A DNA stretch of 6,062 nucleotides. Origin: Oscillospiraceae bacterium (GTDB lineage: Bacteria > Bacillota > Clostridia > Oscillospirales > Oscillospiraceae). The position numbers and the translations under genes are program-made. Location: the NCBI GenBank assembly GCA_021199595.1, contig JAJQHT010000015.1, positions 3,814 to 9,875 on the forward strand, in the 5' to 3' direction. The notes below the pieces were generated by a model that did no database searches, was not told the origin of the DNA, and was given only the letters and a program-made list of their open reading frames with translations. Each line of letters starts with the position of its first letter. Within the stretch, counting starts at the first letter, position 1. Of this stretch, positions 1 to 3,932 are shown in pieces.

Positions 1-2406
1 CTATCCCACCGCCTCGGGCGGGGTGTCTGTGCCGCCGGTGTCCGTCGGGGTATCCGTTGCGGTAGCGGCTGTGGGTTCTGCCGGCGCTTCTGTTGCCACG
101 ACAGCTGTTGGCTCTACCGGGGTCTCGGTCGCGACGACGGCTGTGGGTTCCACCGGGGTGGCGGTGGCTGTGTCAGTGCCGGAAGCGTCGTCGGTGGCGA
201 TGGCGGACGGCGGGCTGGCTTCGGGCGTCTCCGTCACCTCCGGGGTCTCCGAAGGCTCCGGGGTTTCCGTGGCAGTGGCGGCGAACAGATTCGTGGTGCT
301 GGTGGAGTTGCTCGGCTCCGGGAAGCTCTTATATTCGTAGCCTTGGAGCACCTGACTCATGACGCTCTTGAATATCTGCGCGGCGGGGTTGCCGGTGAAG
401 TACATCTGCGACGGGGTGTCGTAGCCGGTCCAGACGGCGGCCACATAGTAGGAGGTGATGCCCACGAAATAGCGGTCGTAGTCGTCGGAGGTGGTGCCGG
501 TCTTGCCGCCCACGGCGGTGGTGCTGAAATAGGCGTCCGTGCCTGTGCCTTCGGAAACGGCGTCCTGAAGCATCAGGGCCATGTTCCGGGCAGTGTCCAC
601 CTTCAGGGAGTTGATGGTCTCCGTGTCGTTTTGCAGGACGATTTCACCGTCAGGGTCGGTTACCATATAATAGCTGCGGCCATAGACCATGACGCCGTCG
701 TTCACGAAGGCGGTGTACGCCTGGGCCATTTCCAGCACGGTGACGCCATAGGAGAACTGGCCCAGGGCCAGGGGCGCGTAGGCGTAGTCCGTGACGGTCT
801 GGCCGGTGGCCTCGTCGTAGTAGTCCCGGACGAGGCTTGTAAAGCCGAAGTGCTCTGTCAGATAGCTCCACGAGGCGTCCAGCCCCAGCTTATCCAACAG
901 CTGCGCGGCCACAGTGTTCCTGGAAAGTATCAGCGCCTGGCGGATGGTGATAAGGCCGCTGTAGGAGTTGCCGGAGTTGGAGGGATACCAGGTCGTGCCG
1001 CTGAGGGTGATGTTGGGGGAGTCGTTTATATAGTCGTCCGGCGTGACAAGGCCCAGGTCGATGGCCGGGGAATAGACGCTCAGAGGCTTGATGGAGGAGC
1101 CGGGCGGCCGCGTGGACTGCGTAGCTCTGTTCAGGGAGAGGGTGTATTGCTTCTCGCCCGTGCCGCCGGATATGGCCACGATGTCCCCGTTGGAGGGGTC
1201 AATGATGACGATGGCGGACTGGAGCTGCTGGCTCGAGCTGCGGTAGCTGGAGGGCAGGTTGGAGAGGTTTTCGTACATATTATCCACGATGTCCTGGATG
1301 CGGGTGTCAATGCAGGCGTAGATGTTGTAGCCGCCGTTATACAGTAGACGGGTGGCTACGTCCTCAGAGACGCCCTTTTCCTCCATCAAATCCGCGATGA
1401 CCTCCCGGATGACCGTGTCCTCATAGTAGGATGTGACCTCCGAGGTGCGGGTGTAGCTCTCGCCCTGCTGGAATACCAGCTCCTGGTTCATGGCTTCAAT
1501 GTATTCCTCATAAGTGATATAGCCCTGATCATACATCTCCCACAGGATTGTCTCCTGACGGGTCTTGTTTGCCTCTCTCGTGTTATCGCTGATATAGGGG
1601 TCATACATGGAGGGGTTGTTGGTGATGCCGATAAGGCTTGCGCACTCCGCCAGGGACAGCTCGGACACGTCCTTGCCGAAATACATCTGGGCCGCCGTGC
1701 CTACGCCGTAGCAGCCTTCGCCCAGGTATATCTCGTTGAGGTACCAGGTCATGATTTCTTCCTTGGTGTAGTTCTTTTCAAATTCCAGGGCGCTGAATAT
1801 TTCCAGCAGCTTTCGCTGAACGGTGACATCGTCATATTCCGTCAGGTTTTTGATGAGCTGCTGGGTGATGGTGGAGCCGCCAAAGTTGTTTTTCATTCCC
1901 ACGAACATATTGACGAACGCGCCCACGGTTCGGTACCAGTCCACGCCCTTGTGGGTATAGAACCGGGAGTCCTCGATAGCTACCGCGGCATATTCCAGAT
2001 AGATGGGGATGTCCTCATAATCTACCCAGACGCGGTTTTCGCTGGCGTAGAGGGTGGTCAGCTCCTTCAATTCGCCGTCGCTGTCCGTATACCAGATGAT
2101 GCTGGACTGGGCCATGGAGACCTCCTCCAGCGTTACGCTCACAACGTCTCCTGACAGGCAGGTCTTCACATAAAAGGCGAAGATGCATATCAGCAGCACC
2201 GCCGTGGTTATCACCACCAGCAGTACTGTCAGTATTACGCGCAGGCTCAGATGCAACACCAGCCCCACGCCTGCGGCGGCGGTGTCTGTTACTGTCTCCA
2301 CGGCGCGGCGGCGCTTTCGGGCCTTGCGGGTGTTCCTTCTGGCCTGCCAGTCTTTTAGTTTTTCCTGTAATTTATTCAAAGGCTCATTCCTCCGGGTATG
2401 GCGCAT
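1..2406 (-). CDS. Class A penicillin-binding protein (PBP1A-like transglycosylase/transpeptidase)
   Basis: Bifunctional peptidoglycan synthase: it polymerises lipid II into glycan strands and cross-links the stem peptides outside the membrane. From the ATG at 2406 it is 801 residues. A basic cytoplasmic N-terminus (about 1-45) precedes one membrane segment (about 47-79). The GT51 domain shows EDSRFY (145-150, catalytic Glu145), GGSTITQQL (176-184), RKLLE (198-202) and WYLNEIYLG (221-229). The transpeptidase domain shows SSIK (Ser437 nucleophile, Lys440), SRN (495-497) and KTG (635-637), so both active sites look intact. The tail after about 695 is low-complexity Pro/Thr/Glu/Ala and includes three tandem 12-residue repeats. 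The start is uncertain. ATG 2404-2406 has AGGAG 11 nt upstream, but an in-frame TTG at 2377-2379 has GGAGG 9 nt upstream and would give 792 residues. The stop codon occupies bases 1-3, so nothing downstream is visible. Family assignment is near certain; the exact paralogue (ponA/pbp1A) is not resolved. Confidence 0.96.
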   Translation of the reverse strand: MRHTRRNEPLNKLQEKLKDWQARRNTRKARKRRRAVETVTDTAAAGVGLVLHLSLRVILTVLLVVITTAVLLICIFAFYVKTCLSGDVVSVTLEEVSMAQSSIIWYTDSDGELKELTTLYASENRVWVDYEDIPIYLEYAAVAIEDSRFYTHKGVDWYRTVGAFVNMFVGMKNNFGGSTITQQLIKNLTEYDDVTVQRKLLEIFSALEFEKNYTKEEIMTWYLNEIYLGEGCYGVGTAAQMYFGKDVSELSLAECASLIGITNNPSMYDPYISDNTREANKTRQETILWEMYDQGYITYEEYIEAMNQELVFQQGESYTRTSEVTSYYEDTVIREVIADLMEEKGVSEDVATRLLYNGGYNIYACIDTRIQDIVDNMYENLSNLPSSYRSSSQQLQSAIVIIDPSNGDIVAISGGTGEKQYTLSLNRATQSTRPPGSSIKPLSVYSPAIDLGLVTPDDYINDSPNITLSGTTWYPSNSGNSYSGLITIRQALILSRNTVAAQLLDKLGLDASWSYLTEHFGFTSLVRDYYDEATGQTVTDYAYAPLALGQFSYGVTVLEMAQAYTAFVNDGVMVYGRSYYMVTDPDGEIVLQNDTETINSLKVDTARNMALMLQDAVSEGTGTDAYFSTTAVGGKTGTTSDDYDRYFVGITSYYVAAVWTGYDTPSQMYFTGNPAAQIFKSVMSQVLQGYEYKSFPEPSNSTSTTNLFAATATETPEPSETPEVTETPEASPPSAIATDDASGTDTATATPVEPTAVVATETPVEPTAVVATEAPAEPTAATATDTPTDTGGTDTPPEAVG
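58..165 (-). repeat. Three tandem 36-bp repeats encoding a 12-residue Pro/Thr/Glu unit in the PBP tail
   Basis: Units at 130-165, 94-129 and 58-93 (coding order) encode TATPVEPTAVVA, TETPVEPTAVVA and TEAPAEPTAATA. Units one and two differ by one residue, and the third is more diverged. The DNA copies differ mainly by scattered single-base changes, so this is a genuine in-frame tandem duplication and not only compositional bias. A degenerate continuation (TDTPTDTGG) follows. Such tails are common in Gram-positive class A PBPs and are presumably extracellular and flexible. Confidence 0.9.
2389..2393 (-). promoter_or_regulatory. GGAGG ribosome binding site that favours a TTG start for the PBP gene
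   Basis: On the minus strand GGAGG lies nine bases before an in-frame TTG (2379-2377). The upstream ATG at 2406 has only AGGAG at an 11-base distance. The GGAGG lies inside the coding frame if the ATG is used. The TTG start therefore looks at least as likely as the ATG; the sequence alone does not settle it. Confidence 0.55.
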
Positions 2407-2458
2407 AGATGCGGATGCTCCTGGACTTTCTGAAAAAGCGGAACGGTTTGGCGTCCAT

Positions 2459-2471
2459 GGTTATGATAACC
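2459..2471. repeat. 13-bp perfect palindrome in the PBP leader
   Basis: GGTTATGATAACC has arms GGTTAT and ATAACC around one central base. It lies about 50-65 bp downstream of the predicted transcription start of the PBP gene and about 55-80 bp before either candidate start codon. The single-base spacer makes an RNA hairpin unlikely, so a DNA operator is the more natural reading. No regulator can be named from this sequence. Confidence 0.5.
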
Positions 2472-2528
2472 AGCTTTTTCCTGTCATAGCACGGCGCTGC
2501 CTGGCGCAGAATGCCGGCCGGATTACAT

Positions 2529-2537
2529 ATTATAGCA
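2529..2537 (-). promoter_or_regulatory. Extended -10 promoter element for the PBP gene
   Basis: On the minus strand the sequence reads TGCTATAAT: a perfect TATAAT (2534-2529) preceded by the TGn extension (2537-2535). No good -35 is present at 16-17 bp (ATGCAA or TATGCA), which is typical where an extended -10 compensates. Transcription would start near 2522, giving a leader of roughly 115-145 nt before the PBP start. That leader contains the palindrome at 2459-2471. Confidence 0.6.
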
Positions 2538-2541
2538 CATT

Positions 2542-2610
2542 TCCGCCGGGTTGCATATAGCTCTTTTCCAAAATTAACATTTTCCGCCGGCGCATGATTT
2601 CCCCGGCGGA
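2542..2610. repeat. Repeated TCCGCCGG words in the divergent promoter region
   Basis: TCCGCCGG occurs at 2542-2549 and 2583-2590 as direct copies, each preceded by ACAT plus one or two T. An exact inverted copy, CCGGCGGA, is at 2603-2610. The last two form an 8-bp inverted repeat with a 12-base gap. A one-mismatch inverted relative lies at 2515-2522, at the predicted PBP transcription start. The first copy lies within the PBP promoter spacer. The set could be operator half-sites shared by the two divergent genes, and the 2583-2610 pair could also fold as an RNA hairpin in the leader of the plus-strand gene. Confidence 0.5.
2551..2580 (+). promoter_or_regulatory. Weak candidate promoter for the BofC-like gene
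   Basis: TTGCAT at 2551-2556 and TAACAT at 2575-2580 are separated by 18 bp. The match to consensus is modest (3/6 and 4/6). The -35 bases would coincide with the -35 region of the divergent PBP promoter. Offered only as the best visible candidate between the divergent genes. Confidence 0.25.
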
Positions 2611-2639
2611 GGGACATACTGCCTCCAGGGAGGAAGGAT

Positions 2640-2954
2640 ATGAGAGTGCGGATAAAGATTATATTATGTGTGCTACTGGCGCTGTTTGCCATTGCAAGTC
2701 TGGGAGCGGTATTGGCGGGACTGGGGCTGCTACCGGAGGAGGATGTGTCCGCTTCAGCGGAGCAGGGCTATCTGCTGCGGGAATGGGACGGCTGTGTGGG
2801 TGTGTTCTGCCCGCCGGACGCGCAATCGCCCGTCATGATCACGGACATCCAGGTGCGGGGGCTGCCCATCAGTGACAGGATCTCCCTGGCCAGCGGTATC
2901 GCCGCGGAGGACTACGGCGGCGTCATCCGCCTGCTGGAGGATTTTGGATCGTGA
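2640..2954 (+). CDS. Small membrane-anchored protein with BofC C-terminal-like domain
   Basis: A 104-residue protein. The start is well supported: GGGAGG at 2628-2633 lies six bases before ATG 2640. Residues 5-30 form one hydrophobic membrane segment or uncleaved signal anchor. The rest, predicted outside the membrane, resembles the C-terminal domain of BofC: YLLREWDGCVGVF (44-56), ITDIQVRGLP (67-76), then SDR, a GI-containing stretch and RLLEDFGS at the very end (97-104). In Bacillus, BofC restrains SpoIVB signalling during sigma-K activation; whether this shorter protein has a sporulation role is inference. Many clostridial proteins share this anchor-plus-domain form. It is divergent from the PBP gene and precedes the DUF1292 gene by 99 bp with no visible terminator between them. 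The coding call is firm; the family call is from memory of the motif. Confidence 0.75.
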   Translation: MRVRIKIILCVLLALFAIASLGAVLAGLGLLPEEDVSASAEQGYLLREWDGCVGVFCPPDAQSPVMITDIQVRGLPISDRISLASGIAAEDYGGVIRLLEDFGS

Positions 2955-2986
2955 AAAAATTGGTGAAAGATTCTGTATCTTGCCTC

Positions 2987-3015
2987 TTGCAATATTTCGC
3001 CGCAGGCGTTACAAT
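2987..3015 (+). promoter_or_regulatory. Promoter of the DUF1292 gene (probably also of the 6S RNA)
   Basis: TTGCAA (2987-2992) and TACAAT (3010-3015) are separated by exactly 17 bp, matching the sigma-A consensus at 4/6 and 5/6. Transcription would begin near 3022, about 30 nt before the ATG at 3054. No convincing promoter is seen immediately before the 6S-like RNA, so this promoter may serve both. Confidence 0.7.
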
Positions 3016-3053
3016 ATAGGCAATCAAACAGTGCGCGGCACAGGAGGTGGCAT

Positions 3054-3347
3054 ATGGACGACGAGTTCGGCGCCAGCTATATCACCATCGAGGACGATGA
3101 GGGCAACGAGTTTGAGCTGGAGCATCTGGGTACTCTGGAATTCGAGGGGGAGGAATACATGGTGTTCCTGCCTGCCGATATGGACGAGGACGACCCGGAT
3201 TTCGGCTTCATCATCCTTCAGGTAGTGGAGGAGGACGGCGAGGAGCAGTTTGCCTCCGTGGACGATGAGGAAAAGCTTCAGCGGATATATGAATATTATA
3301 TGGAGACGGTGTTTTCCGATGAGGAAGAGGAGACACCGGCGGATTAA
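3054..3347 (+). CDS. DUF1292 family (YrzB-like) acidic protein
   Basis: A 97-residue, strongly acidic cytoplasmic protein of unknown function. The DUF1292 signature is clear: YITIEDDEGNEFELEHLGTLEFEGEEY split across residues 9-35, then MVFLPAD, a central IILQVVEEDGEEQF (53-66), and a helical end DEEKLQRIYEYYMETVF (70-86) followed by an acidic tail. The length is normal for the family. AGGAGG (3042-3047) lies six bases before the ATG. In Bacillus, yrzB belongs to the alaS-yrzL-yrrK cluster; here it stands apart from those genes and is followed within a few bases by a 6S-like RNA, with the BofC-like gene upstream on the same strand. Recognition of the family is confident. The family has no established biochemical role that I can state. 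Confidence 0.9.
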   Translation: MDDEFGASYITIEDDEGNEFELEHLGTLEFEGEEYMVFLPADMDEDDPDFGFIILQVVEEDGEEQFASVDDEEKLQRIYEYYMETVFSDEEEETPAD

Positions 3348-3349
3348 GA

Positions 3350-3545
3350 AAAAAACCTGCCCTGTTCGAGGTTTCAAAGGCTCGGTTGGACCCACAATTA
3401 TCAAACGGGATGCCATATACGGATGCGGAGCGCAGGCCTCCTGGCTTTGGCCGGACGTTGGAAGCACAGAAACATCCATGAGGCGACCCACCTGCAAGCT
3501 GTGCAGGTTGTATATCGGGTCTCCACGGCAGGGCGGGCATTATTA
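3350..3545 (+). ncRNA. ssrS: 6S RNA (RNA polymerase-binding regulatory RNA)
   Basis: About 190 nt without a credible reading frame, with the 6S architecture. A long-range closing stem pairs CCTGCCCTG (3356-3364) with CAGGGCGGG (3529-3537; one G-U). TGTTCG follows at 3363-3368, as in enterobacterial 6S. A second helix pairs GGACCC (3388-3393) with GGGTCT (3517-3522). An A/U-rich 5' bubble strand (3394-3406) comes next, then an apical arm closed by GGATG (3408-3412) with CATCC (3473-3477). The 3' strand of the bubble carries a hairpin, ACCTGCA/TGCAGGT (3490-3496 with 3502-3508), at the place where E. coli 6S also has one. 6S RNA mimics an open promoter and sequesters housekeeping RNA polymerase. 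The 5' end follows the DUF1292 stop by only a few bases, so the RNA may be processed from a longer transcript. The ends are approximate, and no covariance-model search could be run. Confidence 0.75.
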
Positions 3546-3547
3546 TT

Positions 3548-3590
3548 AGAGCGGAAAAGGCTTTGGCCTCTCCCGCTCTGTTATTATATC
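3548..3590 (+). terminator. Hairpin terminator after the 6S-like RNA
   Basis: AGAGCGG (3548-3554) pairs with CCGCTCT (3573-3579). Inside, AGGC and GCCT form a smaller stem around TTTG, with an unpaired A/C interruption between the two stems. The downstream tract is T-rich but broken (TTATTATATCTTC), so termination may be moderate. The A-poor 5' flank makes use on the opposite strand unlikely. Confidence 0.6.
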
Positions 3591-3617
3591 TTCTGGTCTG
3601 GGGCGTAATGTTTTCTT

Positions 3618-3647
3618 TTGTTAGTGGTTACAATTTGTTTACAAATT
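3618..3647. promoter_or_regulatory. Overlapping TTGT...ACAA inverted repeats, candidate operator
   Basis: Two inverted repeats overlap by two bases. TTGTTAGTGGTTACAA (3618-3633) has five of six arm bases matching around GTGG. AATTTGTTTACAAATT (3632-3647) has perfect 7-bp arms around TT. They end 15 bp before the candidate -35 of the small-RNA promoter at 3663, a usual position for an activator or repressor. The first resembles the TTGTnA...TnACAA arms of redox-type sites, but the spacing differs from Rex, so no regulator is assigned. Confidence 0.45.
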
Positions 3648-3662
3648 ATTACGGGTTTATTC

Positions 3663-3691
3663 ATGAAATCAGGGCAGAGGTGTTGTATTAT
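3663..3691 (+). promoter_or_regulatory. Promoter of the unassigned small RNA
   Basis: ATGAAA (3663-3668, 4/6) and TATTAT (3686-3691, 5/6) are 17 bp apart. Transcription would start near 3698, at the CGCG that forms the first stem of the RNA. Confidence 0.5.
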
Positions 3692-3697
3692 ATACTC

Positions 3698-3850
3698 GCG
3701 AGGGACGAAAGGTGCTGAAAAGCACCGGCAGGACACGCGAAACGGGTTTGTGACAATGCCAATGTCACAGAGTTTGCTACTTTTCATTTTTTCACTCCTC
3801 TCTTCTTTGTTTGCAAGGACGGGCGTCTTCGGACGTCCGTTCTTGTTTTT
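3698..3850 (+). ncRNA. Unassigned structured small RNA with its own promoter and terminator
   Basis: About 150 nt lying between a promoter and a strong intrinsic terminator with no supported plus-strand gene. Hairpin 1 is GGTGCT-GAAA-AGCACC (3711-3726, GNRA loop), nested inside CGCG/CGCG (3697-3700 with 3736-3739) across an asymmetric purine-rich internal loop (AGGGACGAAA facing GGCAGGACA). Hairpin 2 pairs TGTGACA (3749-3755) with TGTCACA (3763-3769) around ATGCCAA. A single-stranded CU-rich stretch with ACTCCTCTC (3794-3802) precedes the terminator. Strand choice rests on the GAAA and UUCG loops and the U-tract, all of which are correct only on the plus strand. It matches no riboswitch or housekeeping RNA that I can recall; c-di-GMP, SAM, THF, preQ1, cobalamin, SRP and tmRNA signatures are absent. 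No plus-strand gene follows, so a trans-acting RNA is more likely than a riboswitch. Confidence 0.5.
3819..3850 (+). terminator. Strong intrinsic terminator of the small RNA
   Basis: ACGGGCGTC (3819-3827) pairs with GACGTCCGT (3832-3840) over nine pairs (one G-U), capped by a C(UUCG)G tetraloop. TCTTGTTTTT follows directly. On the opposite strand neither the loop nor the tail fits a terminator. Confidence 0.85.
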
Positions 3851-3874
3851 AAGACTTGATTATATTGCGCATAG

Positions 3875-3913
3875 AAAAAAGCTGGACGCCACCTTTCCGT
3901 GGAGTCCAGCTTT
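3875..3913 (-). terminator. Intrinsic terminator of htrA
   Basis: On the minus strand AAAGCTGGAC (3913-3904) pairs with GTCCAGCTTT (3887-3878), continued by CCAC/GTGG after one mismatch, with a six-base loop GGAAAG. Six T follow the GC part of the stem (3880-3875). It lies 20 bases after the htrA stop and faces the small-RNA terminator about 25 bp away, so the two transcripts converge here. Confidence 0.85.
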
Positions 3914-3932
3914 CTGCTTTCAACATAATATA

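Noticed and set aside
343..1347. Long open frame on the plus strand, 334 codons
   Set aside because: It lies antisense to the PBP coding region, the translation is Gly/Val/Ala/His-rich with no domain, and there is no ribosome site. It is a by-product of GC-rich codon use on the real strand.
2622..2633. CCTCC-AG-GGAGG inverted repeat over the BofC-like ribosome site
   Set aside because: The hairpin would have only four pairs with a four-base loop; too weak to claim translational control without other evidence.
2384..2692. 102-codon minus-strand frame between the divergent genes
   Set aside because: Overlaps the start of the well-supported BofC-like gene and the PBP promoter; no ribosome site and no domain. 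Only its last 24 codons are kept as a speculative leader peptide.
3440..3475. CCGGACGTTGGAAGCA, slightly like the SRP RNA domain IV
   Set aside because: The conserved SRP core (CAGGTCCGGAAGGAAGCAGC) is not matched in order or spacing, and the flanking pairing fits 6S RNA better.
3698..3780. Riboswitch interpretation of the small RNA 5' part
   Set aside because: No signature of the classes I know could be found, and no gene follows on the same strand before a terminator, so a cis-regulatory role is unlikely.
3584..3787. 67-codon minus-strand frame (MKSSKLCDIGIV...) with a good AGGAG site and a TATAAT at 3864-3859
   Set aside because: This is the best competing explanation of the region. The protein has no recognisable feature, it crosses the hairpins, and the tetraloops and U-tract all point to a plus-strand RNA. 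Conservation analysis could reopen it.
3872..3925. htrA terminator hairpin acting in both directions
   Set aside because: On the plus strand the tail is TTTCTGCTTTC, which is broken, and the small RNA already has a stronger terminator upstream. It is annotated for the minus strand only.
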